Assembly: GCA_038322575.1 (NCBI GenBank)
Contig: JBBQGB010000002.1
Span: forward strand, 41,746 to 105,745
Length of the DNA stretch: 64,000 bases
Source of the DNA: JACMOY01 sp038322575
Lineage (GTDB): Bacteria > Actinomycetota > Actinomycetes > Actinomycetales > Angustibacteraceae
Direction: 5' to 3'
The notes under the pieces are model-generated. The model searched no databases, was not told the origin of the DNA, and worked only from the letters and a program-made list of their open reading frames with translations. How positions within the stretch are numbered: the first letter of the stretch is position 1; the number at the start of each line of letters is the position of its first letter. The translations under genes were made by a program, and so were the position numbers. Below are positions 7,487 through 16,376 of the stretch, in pieces.

Positions 7487-8974
7487 TCAGCTCGCGGGCA
7501 GCACCACGGGGTCGACCCAGGTGGTCGCCAGGTCGGTGAGCGAGGCCGCCGTGATCAGCCGACCGTGGTCGGTGCCCTCGCGGTTCAGGTAGGTGGTGGT
7601 GCGGGCGGCGACGACCTCGCCGGACCGGCTGACCGGGCGCAGCCAGGCGCTCTGCCCACCCGGCAGGGCGGTGAGGATGCTGGTGCCGCCCGGCACCCGC
7701 AGGGTCGTCGTCGTGGCGGCGCCGGTGTCGTCGACCGCCGTGAGGTCGACGGCCGCGTCCCCGCGGGGGGCGGTGAGCTCGAGCGTCGTCGACCAGCGCT
7801 GGGTGGAGCGGACGGCGGCCAGCCCGGTCAGCGACCGCAGCGGGGTCGTCGAGGCCAGCCAGGCGAGGTCCGCGGGGCCGTCGGCGCCGCCACGGGCCAC
7901 CATGGCCCCCGCGACGACCGGGACGTCGGCCGTGACCTCGGCGCCGTAGGTGCCTGGCGGCAGGTCGCCGAGGTCGAGGTCGAGGGTGCCGCCGGCCGGC
8001 ACCCGGACGGCGGCGCCGCCGGGCGGGTCGACGACGCCCGTGGGCCCGACCAGGCGCACCTCGCCGACGGCCTCGGCGGTGCCGGGTGCGGCCAGCCGCA
8101 GCAGGGCGCGCCCGTTGACCGTCAGACCCGGCACCAGCACGCGCCGGGCCGGTGCGACGGACGGCGCGACGTCGTCCGCGCCGCGCGGGGTGGTGCCGGT
8201 GAGCAGCGTGTCGTGCAGGGTCGCGGCGACCGACCCACCGCTGGCGTGGACGTGCACGACGGGTGCGGCCACCCCCGGGGCGAGGGCGTCGAGCAGCAGC
8301 ACCAGCCGCGAGCGCGCGGGCACGGCGACGGCGCTGCCCGGGGTGGGCGGCACCGGGCCGGTGGCCGAGAGCACGTCGACCCGCACCTGCACCGGGGTGG
8401 CGGCGGGGTTGACGAGCACCAGGCGGCCGCGGCGTCCCTCGTCACCACCGCCGCCGACCAGCCAGGTGTCGACGGCCGGAGCAAGGCACGGCGTCGAGGT
8501 CAGGCCCCGCAGGTCGCCGGTGGTCACCAGGGTGGTCTGCTCGGCGGTCAGCCCGGGCGCGAGGCCGTCGTCGGCGCTCACCAGCACCGCCGCGGACCCG
8601 CCGACGCTGCCGGTGCGGTGTCGAACGCCAGGGTCCAGCGCCGGACCGGCGGCGCGGCCCGCCGTACCGGACGTCGGCAGCGCGGTGGCCGTGATCGCTC
8701 CCCCGCCTGCGGCCCGGGTCAGGTCGGCCGGGGGCGAAGCGGCGGCCAGCAGCGCCGTGGCAGCGTCCGCGGTCTCGGGGCCGGGGCAGGTGAGCGCGGC
8801 CTCACCCACGGGACGCGGCTGCGGCGCAGGCGGTGCGGCGGCCAGGCGCTCGGTGGTGGTCGACAGGTCGACCCGCACCGCCTGCGCACCGGGCACCAGG
8901 AGGGCGGCGGCGACCAGCCCGGCACCGATTGCGGTGACGCCGAGCAGCCGCGCCGGTGACGCGAGACGGCTCAT
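7487..8974 (-). CDS. DUF5719 family secreted or membrane-anchored protein
   Basis: A 495-residue protein. Residues ~8-33 form an uncleaved or cleaved signal helix (L-L-G-V-T-A-I-G-A-G-L-V-A-A-A-L-L-V), and the rest is predicted to lie outside the membrane. It is built of beta-rich stretches (T-x-V-V-L-V-N-P-x-x-x-x-V-x-V, and twice G-x-Y-x-A-x-V-T-x-D-x-P-V-V-A-G) as in DUF5719. Its ATG overlaps the stop of the preceding glycosyltransferase (ATGA), so translation is coupled. The pairing with this membrane glycosyltransferase is conserved in actinobacteria and suggests a role in envelope glycan assembly; the actual activity is unknown. Confidence 0.8.
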   Translation of the reverse strand: MSRLASPARLLGVTAIGAGLVAAALLVPGAQAVRVDLSTTTERLAAAPPAPQPRPVGEAALTCPGPETADAATALLAAASPPADLTRAAGGGAITATALPTSGTAGRAAGPALDPGVRHRTGSVGGSAAVLVSADDGLAPGLTAEQTTLVTTGDLRGLTSTPCLAPAVDTWLVGGGGDEGRRGRLVLVNPAATPVQVRVDVLSATGPVPPTPGSAVAVPARSRLVLLLDALAPGVAAPVVHVHASGGSVAATLHDTLLTGTTPRGADDVAPSVAPARRVLVPGLTVNGRALLRLAAPGTAEAVGEVRLVGPTGVVDPPGGAAVRVPAGGTLDLDLGDLPPGTYGAEVTADVPVVAGAMVARGGADGPADLAWLASTTPLRSLTGLAAVRSTQRWSTTLELTAPRGDAAVDLTAVDDTGAATTTTLRVPGGTSILTALPGGQSAWLRPVSRSGEVVAARTTTYLNREGTDHGRLITAASLTDLATTWVDPVVLPAS

Positions 8975-11900
8975 GGCCGCGACCCGGGCCGTCGCGGCGC
9001 CTCGCGGCGCGCACCGGGCAGGGCCAGCACCAGCAGCACCAGCGCCAGGCCCCCCTGGCCCAGCAGCCACGCGTGCCGCACCGGGTCGACCGCACCCACC
9101 ACGAGGTGGCCGGCGGCGGCCGGCAGGGCGAACGCCTGGCGCCACGGCGCCTGCGGGTCGGCGACGGCACGCAGCGACCGGCCGTCGAGCTCGGCCCGCC
9201 ACCGCGGGGAGGCCGGCTCGGCGAGCAGCAGCCGCCGCGGCGCGTCAGCCGCGGTCGCGATGGTGGTGTCGACGGTGGCGTGCGCACCGGCGACGGGCAG
9301 CGGGGTGCTGCCGCCGGCCGTCCCGATGCTCACCCGGGCCAGCGGCTCGTCGACCCGCCACAGCGACGACCCCCGGGTCGACCCGAGCCGGGTCAGGCCC
9401 GCGAGGGTGTCCAGGGCCGCCGTGACGCGCGGCGGCGCCGAGGGACGCACGACGACGAAGCCGACGGCCAGCGCCCGCACCTGGTCGGCAGCGGGGGTCT
9501 CGCCGACCATGGCGGCGACGGCGGCGGTGACCGGGCGGTCGTCGGCAGCCACGGCCAGGTCGCGGGCCCACGGGCCCGGCTCGGCGCCGTCCAGCTCGGC
9601 CGTCACGGCGCCGCCGGTCGTGCCGGCGACGACGAGGGTGCGCAGGGCGGCCGGGCCGCGCGCCGCGTCGACCGCCACCGCCGGCAGGGTCTGGGTGCTG
9701 CGGTGCAGCAGGACCGCCGGGGTGACCCCGGGCAGCACCCAGGTCACCGCCGCGGCGAGCGGGGCGAGCACCGCGGCGAGCACGAGCGGGGCCACCACCA
9801 GCTGGCGCCAGCCGAAGCCGTGCACCGCGAGGCGGCGGCGCAGGCCGTCGGCGCCGGCGACCGCCGCCGTCACGGCGGCCAGCAGCAGCAGCGTCAGGCC
9901 GGTGCCGGCGTCCGGGTGCAGCGGGCCCTGCAGCGCCGTGGTGACGACGACGTGCGGGGCGGCGATCGCGGCAGCCAGGCCGAGCAGCCCGACCAGCCAC
10001 AGCCCCGCCAGGGCCCGGCCGCGCGCGCCGGGCCGCAGCAGGCCGGCGAGCCCGACGACGAGCACCGGCGCGAGGATCGCGAGCGCCACCCAGGCGGGCC
10101 AGCCCGCCGGCAGCGGCAGCGCCGCGGCCAGGTCGCCCAGCGCCCCCTGCGGTCGACCGGAGGACAGGGTGCCGGGGCCGGCCAGCAGCCGGCGCGGATC
10201 GGCGGCCAGGGTCGACAGCCACGGGCCGAGCAGCGCCGGGGTCAGCACCAGCAGCGCGAGGGCCCGCAGCCGGGCGCCACGGGCGAGCAGCAGCCCACCG
10301 ACGGCGACCAGGGTGAGCACCAGCAGCAGCGCGGGCACCGCCACCACGATCAGCGCACCGGCGAGGGCAGCGACGCAGACCGCGCGCCAGGCGCCGGTAC
10401 GTCGACGGGCGAGTGAGCGGGCGGTGGCCGCGGCGACCACCGGCAGCAGCACCGCTGCGGCGACCGGGCCCAGGCGGCCGCCACCGACGGCGCCGGTCAC
10501 GACCGGCCAGACCCCCCAGACCAGCGCGGCCCAGCCCCGGGCCCAGCGCGAGCGCGCGACCAGCCCGGTGGCGACGTACGCGCTGACGGCCGCGAGCACC
10601 GGCGCACCGAGCAGCAGCAGGTCGACGGCGCGGGCCCCCGCGGGGTCACCCGTCACCGGCGCCAGGGCGGCGACGACCCCGGCCCGGACGGCGGCGGCGG
10701 GCGAGGCGGCCGACGTCCCGCCGAGGCCCGGGCCGGCCCACGGGTCGACGGCGGCGTGCCACAGGTCGCCGGGCCGGCCGGTCGGGGCGAGCAGCTGGCC
10801 GCCCGTGAGGGCACCGGAGCCGCCACCCACCCGACGGGCGACCAGCGCCGTGAGCGCGGCGACGGCGAGCAGGACGGTGGTCATCGGGTGGCGCAGCACC
10901 CGCCGCGGCCAGCGCACGGGCGCGAGGCGGACGGGGTCGGCCTCGTCAGCGACCGGTCCGGTCTCGGGCCCCACCAGCGGGGTGCTGTCGGCTGCGTCGT
11001 CGTGGTCGGCTGCGGCGTCGCGGGCGGCCAGCCCCCCGAGCCGCTCGGCGCCGTGCCGCAGCCACGCCAGGCGTGGGCCGAGCAGGCCCGAGACGTCGCG
11101 CCGGCGCACCCGGCGGGTGCCGCGGGCGCGCCACCGCGAGCCGAGCCAGGTCCACGGGGTCGCGGTGACGGCCAGGGTCACCAGCAGCTCGTCGGCGGCG
11201 CGCCGCGGCGCCTTGGCGAGCAGCAGCCCGAGCGACCGGGCCACTCCCCCGACCAGCAGCCAGGCCCACAGGACCGGCAGCGCGGGCACCGAGCACCGGG
11301 CGAGGGCCACCTGCAGGGCGGCCCGACGGTCGACCCGGCGCAGCGGGGCGCGCACGGCGTCGACCTCGCGCAGCCCGCTGGTCGCGGCCTGGGCGTCGGC
11401 GACCACGGCGCGCGGGGCCAGCACCACCCGGCGTCCGGCCAGGTGCGCCCGCCAGCACAGGTCGATGTCGTCGCGCAGCAGCGGCAGCGCGGGGTCCAGG
11501 CCGCCGAGGTGGTCCCACAGCGCCCGGTCGACGAGCATCCCGGCGGTACCGACCGCCAGCACGTCGGTGCGGTGGTCGTGCTGGCCCTGGTCTCGCTCGT
11601 CGACCGCGACGCCGGTGACCCGCCGCCCGCCGCGGCTGACCGTCAGGCCCGCCTCGAGCAGCCGGGTGGGATCGGCCCACGACACGAGCTTGGGGCCGAC
11701 GACCCCGACCTGGGCCGAGGCGGCGGCGGCGTCCAGCAGGTGCTCGAGCGCTCGGGGCTCGGCGGCGCTGTCGTCGTGCAGCAGCCAGACCCAGTCCGTA
11801 CCGGGCGTCTGACCGGCGTCCGGCGTGGTGTCGTGCGGCCCGAGGTGCTCGAGCCCGGCCCGGACGGCGGCGCCGAAGCCGGTGCGGCGGCCGACCTCGA

Positions 11901-12141
11901 CGACGTGGCCGGCCCCCAGGTGCTCGCGCAGCAGGTCGGCCGAGCCGTCCCGCGAACCGGTGTCGACGCCCACGACCGCATCGACCTCGCGGGACTGCGC
12001 GGCGACGGATGCGAGGGTCCGCGGCAGCCAGCGCGCCCCGTCGTGGGCGACGACGACGGCCACCACGTGCGGCCGCTGCGCGCGGAGCCGGCGCTGCGGT
12101 GGGACCGAGAGCCCGTTCGGCGCAGGCGTCGTGAGGGTCAT
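8971..12141 (-). CDS. Large membrane glycosyltransferase, GT2 domain plus multispanning region
   Basis: A 1056-residue protein. Residues ~25-250 form a GT2/GT-A domain: V-V-A-V-V-V-A-H-D-G-A-R-W-L, V-G-V-D-T-G-S-x-D-G-S, the L-L-H-D-D-S-A nucleotide/metal motif, and the acceptor-side region ending L-R-D-D-I-D-L-C-W-R. A glycosyltransferase with a dozen or more hydrophobic segments follows to near residue 800, and then a soluble extracytoplasmic part. This is the actinobacterial protein found between whiB and DUF5719. A role in arabinogalactan-like or other wall glycan synthesis is plausible but not shown; donor sugar is unknown. Confidence 0.85.
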   Translation of the reverse strand: MTLTTPAPNGLSVPPQRRLRAQRPHVVAVVVAHDGARWLPRTLASVAAQSREVDAVVGVDTGSRDGSADLLREHLGAGHVVEVGRRTGFGAAVRAGLEHLGPHDTTPDAGQTPGTDWVWLLHDDSAAEPRALEHLLDAAAASAQVGVVGPKLVSWADPTRLLEAGLTVSRGGRRVTGVAVDERDQGQHDHRTDVLAVGTAGMLVDRALWDHLGGLDPALPLLRDDIDLCWRAHLAGRRVVLAPRAVVADAQAATSGLREVDAVRAPLRRVDRRAALQVALARCSVPALPVLWAWLLVGGVARSLGLLLAKAPRRAADELLVTLAVTATPWTWLGSRWRARGTRRVRRRDVSGLLGPRLAWLRHGAERLGGLAARDAAADHDDAADSTPLVGPETGPVADEADPVRLAPVRWPRRVLRHPMTTVLLAVAALTALVARRVGGGSGALTGGQLLAPTGRPGDLWHAAVDPWAGPGLGGTSAASPAAAVRAGVVAALAPVTGDPAGARAVDLLLLGAPVLAAVSAYVATGLVARSRWARGWAALVWGVWPVVTGAVGGGRLGPVAAAVLLPVVAAATARSLARRRTGAWRAVCVAALAGALIVVAVPALLLVLTLVAVGGLLLARGARLRALALLVLTPALLGPWLSTLAADPRRLLAGPGTLSSGRPQGALGDLAAALPLPAGWPAWVALAILAPVLVVGLAGLLRPGARGRALAGLWLVGLLGLAAAIAAPHVVVTTALQGPLHPDAGTGLTLLLLAAVTAAVAGADGLRRRLAVHGFGWRQLVVAPLVLAAVLAPLAAAVTWVLPGVTPAVLLHRSTQTLPAVAVDAARGPAALRTLVVAGTTGGAVTAELDGAEPGPWARDLAVAADDRPVTAAVAAMVGETPAADQVRALAVGFVVVRPSAPPRVTAALDTLAGLTRLGSTRGSSLWRVDEPLARVSIGTAGGSTPLPVAGAHATVDTTIATAADAPRRLLLAEPASPRWRAELDGRSLRAVADPQAPWRQAFALPAAAGHLVVGAVDPVRHAWLLGQGGLALVLLVLALPGARREAPRRPGSRP

Positions 12142-12169
12142 CGGTCTGCTGGTCCGGCGGTGAGCCGGA

Positions 12170-12541
12170 TCAGACCGCCAGCTTCTTCAGCCGACGCCGC
12201 TCCCGCTCCGACAGGCCCCCCCAGATGCCGAACCGCTCGTCGTGCTCGAGCGCGTACTCCAGGCACTGCGCGCGGACGTCGCACGAGACGCAGACCTTCT
12301 TGGCCTCGCGGGTCGAGCCGCCCTTCTCGGGGAAGAACGCCTCCGGGTCGGTCTGCGCGCACAGGGACCGCTCCTGCCAGGACAGCTCGGGGTCCTCGCG
12401 ACCGGCGGCGAGCTCGATCGCCGCGCTGGTGGCCGGCGCCGGCTCGACGTAGGACCACGACGTGACGCCGTCGATCCGGTCCAGCTCGCTGACCTGCTGG
12501 CGTGCGGTGCGTGCGCTGCTGCGCGTGGTGTGCTCGTGCAC
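12170..12541 (-). CDS. whiB: WhiB family iron-sulfur transcription factor (WhiB2/WhmD type)
   Basis: A 123-residue regulator. Four cysteines, Cys61, Cys84, Cys87 and Cys93, can hold a [4Fe-4S] cluster (C-x22-C-x2-C-x5-C). The turn G-I-W-G-G is at 105-109 and is followed by the basic, DNA-contacting tail E-R-E-R-R-R-L-K-K. Position beside the mannose and cofD genes matches WhiB2/WhmD, a septation and differentiation regulator in Mycobacterium and Streptomyces. GTG 12541 was chosen because AGGAGG stands just upstream; an ATG further out lacks this. The promoter carries sequences resembling BldD boxes. Confidence 0.93.
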   Translation of the reverse strand: MHEHTTRSSARTARQQVSELDRIDGVTSWSYVEPAPATSAAIELAAGREDPELSWQERSLCAQTDPEAFFPEKGGSTREAKKVCVSCDVRAQCLEYALEHDERFGIWGGLSERERRRLKKLAV

Positions 12542-12605
12542 GACCCCTCCTCGACCCTCGGTGCCCGCGTTCCGTCCTCCCCAGGACGGGCGTGACATGT
12601 AGGGA

Positions 12606-12635
12606 ATTACACGCGTGTCATGCACCCCACGTCAA
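12606..12635 (-). promoter_or_regulatory. Candidate whiB promoter
   Basis: On the minus strand TTGACG (12630-12635) and TGTAAT (12606-12611) are separated by 18 bases, a credible housekeeping-type -35/-10 pair. It would give a 5' leader of about 60 bases before the GTG at 12541. Confidence 0.5.
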
Positions 12636-12692
12636 GCCGGAGGGTGATACTCACGCTGAGCCACCCCGGGGCGAAATTATCACTGTGCGTGA
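12607..12692. promoter_or_regulatory. Three BldD-like boxes upstream of whiB
   Basis: Compared with the Streptomyces BldD consensus TnACnC(A/T)GnGTnA, the sequences at 12651-12663 (TCACGCTGAGCCA) and 12680-12692 (TCACTGTGCGTGA) each miss one fixed base. TTACAC...GTGTCA at 12607-12620 has both half-sites with one extra central base and overlaps the candidate -10. whi genes are known BldD targets in Streptomyces; use of these sites here is inferred. Confidence 0.4.
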
Positions 12693-12715
12693 TGTCAAGG
12701 GCACGGACCGTCGAC

Positions 12716-13588
12716 TTAGGCCGCCTCGAAGGACCGCCGCGACAGACCCATCCGGTAGCCGTCGATGGTGGTGCGCGACGGAGCCTCGGGATCGGCGGCG
12801 GCACCCAGGGTGACGAACAGCGGGGTGAAGTGCTCGACGGTGGGGTGGGCGTAGGGCAGGCCCGGGGCCCGCGCCCGGTAGTCGGTGAGCTGGTCGACGT
12901 CACCGCGGGCCAAGGCGTCCGCGGCCCAGGCGTCGAAGTCGCGCGACCACGACGGCACGACCTCGCCGCGCCACATCTCGCGGGTGAGGAACGGCAGCCC
13001 GTGGGTCATGAAGCCCGATCCGACGACCAGCACGCCCTGCTCGCGCAGCGGCCGCAGCCGGGCACCGAGCGCCAGCAACCGGTCGGGGTCGTGCGTGGGC
13101 AGGCTCAGCTGCAGCACGGGGACGTCGGCACCCGGGTACATCACCATCAGGGGGATCCAGGCGCCGTGGTCCAGGCCGCGGCTGGGGTGCTGGTGCACGG
13201 GCTCGGAGTCGGGCATCAGCGCGGCGACCGTGCGAGCCAGCGGGCCGGCGTCCGGCGTGTCGTAGCGCAACGTCGAGAAGCGCGGGTCGAAGCCGCCGAA
13301 GTCGTACACCGGCGTGGTCGCGGCCGTCGGGGTCGACAGGGCGAGTGGCGCGGACTCCCAGTGGGCCGACACCACCAAGATCGCCACCGGCTTGGGCAGG
13401 GTCTGCGACCAGCCGAACAGGTCGTCCATCCAGGCGGCGTCGTCCAGCAGCGGCGGCGCCCCGTGGCTGACGTACACCGACGGCAGCGGTCCGTCGTCCG
13501 GCGTCCACACCCGCTGGGTGCGAGAACGGGGGGCCGCGGCGGTGACGAACGCGTCGTACGCGCCTGCCGCGACGTAGGTGCCGGTCAT
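12716..13588 (-). CDS. Class III extradiol dioxygenase (DODA/YgiD type)
   Basis: A 290-residue member of the LigB-like family that includes 4,5-DOPA dioxygenase. Conserved histidines are visible in V-S-H-G-A-P-P, S-A-H-W-E-S, G-L-D-H-G-A-W-I-P-L and G-F-M-T-H-G-L; these bind the Fe or Zn and open an aromatic ring between or beside two hydroxyls. The physiological substrate is not evident. The ATG at 13588 has AGGGG five bases upstream. It is divergent from cofD, and an AT-rich stretch (GTTGAGCGATAAAC, 13604-13617) in the shared 83-base gap may hold an operator. Confidence 0.88.
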   Translation of the reverse strand: MTGTYVAAGAYDAFVTAAAPRSRTQRVWTPDDGPLPSVYVSHGAPPLLDDAAWMDDLFGWSQTLPKPVAILVVSAHWESAPLALSTPTAATTPVYDFGGFDPRFSTLRYDTPDAGPLARTVAALMPDSEPVHQHPSRGLDHGAWIPLMVMYPGADVPVLQLSLPTHDPDRLLALGARLRPLREQGVLVVGSGFMTHGLPFLTREMWRGEVVPSWSRDFDAWAADALARGDVDQLTDYRARAPGLPYAHPTVEHFTPLFVTLGAAADPEAPSRTTIDGYRMGLSRRSFEAA

Positions 13589-13671
13589 GACTATCCCCTG
13601 ACTGGTTGAGCGATAAACTAGATCGTAGAGCCGTTCACCCGGGGGGTCAAGGTCACTGGGACACTTCCCCC

Positions 13672-14676
13672 ATGCAGATCACCGTCCTGGCCGGCGGGGT
13701 CGGGGGCGCCCGGTTCGTGCGCGGGCTGCTCGCCCACCTCGCCGGCTCGCCCGATCCCGCGCACCGGGACGCCGAGGTCACCGTCATCGGCAACACCGGC
13801 GACGACATCACGCTCTTCGGGCTGCGGGTGTGCCCCGACCTCGACACCGTGATGTACACCCTCGGCGAGGGCATCCACGAGGAGCAGGGCTGGGGCCGCG
13901 CGGACGAGAGCCACGTCGTCCAGGGCGAGCTCGCCGCGTACGGCGCGCAGCCGCAGTGGTTCGGGCTCGGCGACCGCGACATCGCGACCCACGTGGCCCG
14001 CAGCCAGCTGCTCGCCCTCGGCATGCCGCTCTCGCAGGTGACCGCGGTGCTGTGCGACCGGTGGGGGCTGCCGGCCCGGGGCGTCCGGCTGCTGCCGATG
14101 AGCGACGACCCGGTCGAGACGCACGTCGTGGTCGACGACGAGGACGGCCGCCGCGCCGTCCACTTCCAGGAGTGGTGGGTGCGGATGCGCGCCGCCGTCC
14201 CCGCACAGCAGTTCGTGGCCGTCGGCATCGACACCGCGACGGCGGGTCCTGGTGTGCTGGAGGCGATCCGGGCGGCGGACGTCGTCCTGCTGCCGCCGAG
14301 CAACCCGGTGGTGTCGATCGGCATCATCCTGGGGGTTCCCGGGGTCCGGGACGCGCTGCGCGGAACGCGCGCCCCCGTGGTCGGGGTCTCGCCCATCGTC
14401 GGCGGCCGTCCGGTGCGCGGGCACGCGGACGCGTGCCTGAACGCCATCGGGATCGAGACCACCGCCGGCGCCGTCGCCGGCCTGTACGAGGACTTCCTGG
14501 CCGGCTGGCTCGTCGACGACGCCCTGGACACCGACCTCGGCACCGTGCGGCAGCGAGCGGGTCTGACCGTCCGGTCGCGCCCGCTGCTGATGACCGACGT
14601 GGCCGCCGCGGCCGCCATCGCCGGAGCGGCGCTCGACCTCGCCGCCGACCTTCGGCCGCAGCGCGCCGGTGTCTGA
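13672..14676 (+). CDS. cofD: 2-phospho-L-lactate (phosphoenolpyruvyl) transferase, coenzyme F420 synthesis
   Basis: A 334-residue CofD/FbiA enzyme. It joins the phosphoenolpyruvyl or phospholactyl group of a GDP-activated donor to Fo, giving (dehydro-)F420-0. The nucleotide-binding G-G-V-G-G-A-R-F loop is at residues 8-15; G-N-T-G-D-D, C-P-D-L-D-T-V-M-Y-T-L, and P-P-S-N-P-V-V-S-I-G-I-I-L follow in the family order. It is the first gene of an operon with cofE (8-base overlap) and a methyltransferase. An F420-type LLM oxidoreductase at 50.9 kb is a possible user of the cofactor. Confidence 0.95.
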   Translation: MQITVLAGGVGGARFVRGLLAHLAGSPDPAHRDAEVTVIGNTGDDITLFGLRVCPDLDTVMYTLGEGIHEEQGWGRADESHVVQGELAAYGAQPQWFGLGDRDIATHVARSQLLALGMPLSQVTAVLCDRWGLPARGVRLLPMSDDPVETHVVVDDEDGRRAVHFQEWWVRMRAAVPAQQFVAVGIDTATAGPGVLEAIRAADVVLLPPSNPVVSIGIILGVPGVRDALRGTRAPVVGVSPIVGGRPVRGHADACLNAIGIETTAGAVAGLYEDFLAGWLVDDALDTDLGTVRQRAGLTVRSRPLLMTDVAAAAAIAGAALDLAADLRPQRAGV

Positions 14677-15697
14677 GCCGCCTCTCGACGTCGTTGCGCT
14701 GCAAGGCATCGGCGAGGTCGTCGCCGGTGACGACCTCGCGGCGGTGCTGCTCGCGTGCTCCGTCGAGCTGCGCGACGGCGACGTGCTGGTGGTGTCGTCC
14801 AAGGTGGTGTCGAAGGCAGCGGGACTCAGCGGGCCGGCGTCCGAGCGCGACGCGCTCGTCGAGTCGCAGACGGTGCGGGTCGTGGCCGAGCGACGGACGC
14901 CACGCGGGCTGGCCAGCGTCGTCGAGTCGGCCGCCGGTCCGGTGATGGCGGCCGCCGGGGTGGATGCGTCGAACGTCCCGGTCGGCGCCGTCCTGCTGCT
15001 CCCCCCGGACGCCGACGCCACCGCCCGCGAGCTGCGGGCCCGACTGCGCGAGCTCGGTGCACCGGTCGTCGCGGTCGTCGTCACCGACACGGCCGGACGC
15101 GCGTGGCGCACCGGGCAGACCGACTTCGCCCTGGGCTGCGCCGGCCTGGTCGTCACCGACGACCTGCGCGGCACCACCGACGCCATGGGCGCGGTCCTCG
15201 AGGTGACCGAGCGGGCCATCGCCGACGAGGTCGCCGCCGCCGCAGACCTGGTCAAGGGCAAGGCTTCTGGCGTCCCGGCGGCGCTGGTGCGCGGGCTCGG
15301 CGCGTTCGTGACCGAGGACGACGGCCCCGGGGCGGCATCGCTGCTGCGCCACCCGGCGTCCGACTGGTTCAGGTACGGCCACGTCGAGGCGGTCCGGTTG
15401 TCGCTGGGCGTGCCGCGCGGAGCAGCCGAAGCGCCGTCCGTCGCTGCGGAGTCGTTGCAGCACAAGGCTCAGCGCGCTCTGGACGTGGCGGTCGCCGGGG
15501 CGCCCGGCCCGCACACGTGCGCCGTCCTGATGGACGACGGGTCGTGCACGGTGACCGTGACGGCACCTGACCAGTACGTCGTCGGGTGGGTCGTCGCACG
15601 GCTGGCGGCGGCGCTGTGGAGCGAGGACCTGGAGGGCGCGGTCGAGCGCGACACCGACGCGGCTGGCTGCCGCGTGTGGGTACGGTCGGTCGGGTGA
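14669..15697 (+). CDS. cofE: Coenzyme F420-0:L-glutamate ligase without full nitroreductase domain
   Basis: A 342-residue protein; residues ~1-245 are the CofE ligase domain that adds gamma-linked glutamates to F420-0, with I-G-E-V-V-A-G-D-D-L near the start, S-K-V-V-S-K-A-A-G, and the metal/phosphate site V-V-T-D-T-A-G-R-A-W-R. Mycobacterial FbiB is ~450 residues with a C-terminal FMN nitroreductase domain that reduces dehydro-F420-0. Here only ~95 residues follow the ligase, ending in an unrelated-looking V-V-G-W-V-V-A-R-L-A-A-A-L-W segment. The GTG start overlaps cofD by 8 bases. Confidence 0.92.
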   Translation: MSEPPLDVVALQGIGEVVAGDDLAAVLLACSVELRDGDVLVVSSKVVSKAAGLSGPASERDALVESQTVRVVAERRTPRGLASVVESAAGPVMAAAGVDASNVPVGAVLLLPPDADATARELRARLRELGAPVVAVVVTDTAGRAWRTGQTDFALGCAGLVVTDDLRGTTDAMGAVLEVTERAIADEVAAAADLVKGKASGVPAALVRGLGAFVTEDDGPGAASLLRHPASDWFRYGHVEAVRLSLGVPRGAAEAPSVAAESLQHKAQRALDVAVAGAPGPHTCAVLMDDGSCTVTVTAPDQYVVGWVVARLAAALWSEDLEGAVERDTDAAGCRVWVRSVG

Positions 15698-16284
15698 GCA
15701 CCGACCCGATCGCGTACTGGGACGACCAGTCGGCCACCTTCGACGACGAGCCCGACCACGGACTGCGTGACCCCGCCGTGCGCCAGGCGTGGCGCGAGCT
15801 GCTGGTGCCGCTGATCGGTCCGGGGTCGAGGATCGCCGACATCGGTTGCGGCGCAGGCTCGCTGAGCGTCCTGCTGGCTCAAGCCGGCCATCAGGTGAGC
15901 GGCATCGACCTGTCACCGAGGATGGTCGAGGCCGCGACGGTGAAGGCCACCGCAGCAGGCGCCGCCGCCACGTTCGCCGTCGGCGACGCGCAGGACCCAC
16001 TGCTCGCCGCAGCGTCATTCGACCTGGTGCTGGTGCGTCACGTGCTGTGGGCCCTGCCCGATCCTGTTGCGGCACTGCGTCGGTGGGACGACCTGCTGCG
16101 GCCGGGCGGGTCGATGCTGCTGGTCGAAGGCAGCTGGTCGACCGGCGCAGGCCTGACCGGTGAGCAGTGCCGAGCCCTGATGCTGCAGGTGCGCCAGACC
16201 GCAGAGGTGCGTCACCTGGACGACGCCACCCTCTGGGGCCGCGCGACCACGGACGAGCGCTACCTGCTGCTGTCCCGCTCCTGA
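15694..16284 (+). CDS. Class I SAM-dependent methyltransferase
   Basis: A 196-residue cytoplasmic protein with the Rossmann-type motif I (A-D-I-G-C-G-A-G-S-L, about residues 47-56), an acidic residue after strand 2 (G-I-D-L-S), the G-D-A-Q-D motif and D-L-V-L-V-R-H-V-L-W-A-L-P-D-P. These bind S-adenosylmethionine; the methyl acceptor is unknown. The GTG start overlaps the cofE stop (GTGA), so it is co-translated with the F420 genes, but a link to F420 chemistry is not established. Confidence 0.85.
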   Translation: MSTDPIAYWDDQSATFDDEPDHGLRDPAVRQAWRELLVPLIGPGSRIADIGCGAGSLSVLLAQAGHQVSGIDLSPRMVEAATVKATAAGAAATFAVGDAQDPLLAAASFDLVLVRHVLWALPDPVAALRRWDDLLRPGGSMLLVEGSWSTGAGLTGEQCRALMLQVRQTAEVRHLDDATLWGRATTDERYLLLSRS

Positions 16285-16327
16285 CCGGGCTCACCGCTGT
16301 CCTTCCCGCGCGCGCCACGGAGGACGA

Positions 16328-16361
16328 GAGCACCTCGCGACGGCCGACACCGAGGGTGCTC
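16328..16361. terminator. Candidate bidirectional terminator hairpin
   Basis: GAGCACCTCG (from 16328) can pair with CGA-G-GGTGCTC (to 16361), giving a ten-pair stem with a one-base bulge between the convergent methyltransferase and HNH nuclease genes. No T-run is present. Confidence 0.4.
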
Positions 16362-16376
16362 CGCCGGAACGGCTGG

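Noticed and set aside
9260..11812. An 850-codon plus-strand open frame
   Set aside because: It is antisense to the large membrane glycosyltransferase and consists of Ala/Ser/Thr/Arg-rich noise; stops are rare in such GC-rich DNA.
13604..13617. GTTGAGCGATAAAC between the dioxygenase and cofD as a MarR-type operator
   Set aside because: The two halves are not a clear inverted repeat and no regulator gene is adjacent, so I did not list it as a site.
15586..15693. Longer N-terminus for the methyltransferase after cofE
   Set aside because: Those codons overlap cofE in another frame and are Arg/Gly-rich; the GTG at 15694 forms a standard GTGA overlap and starts at the homologous region.
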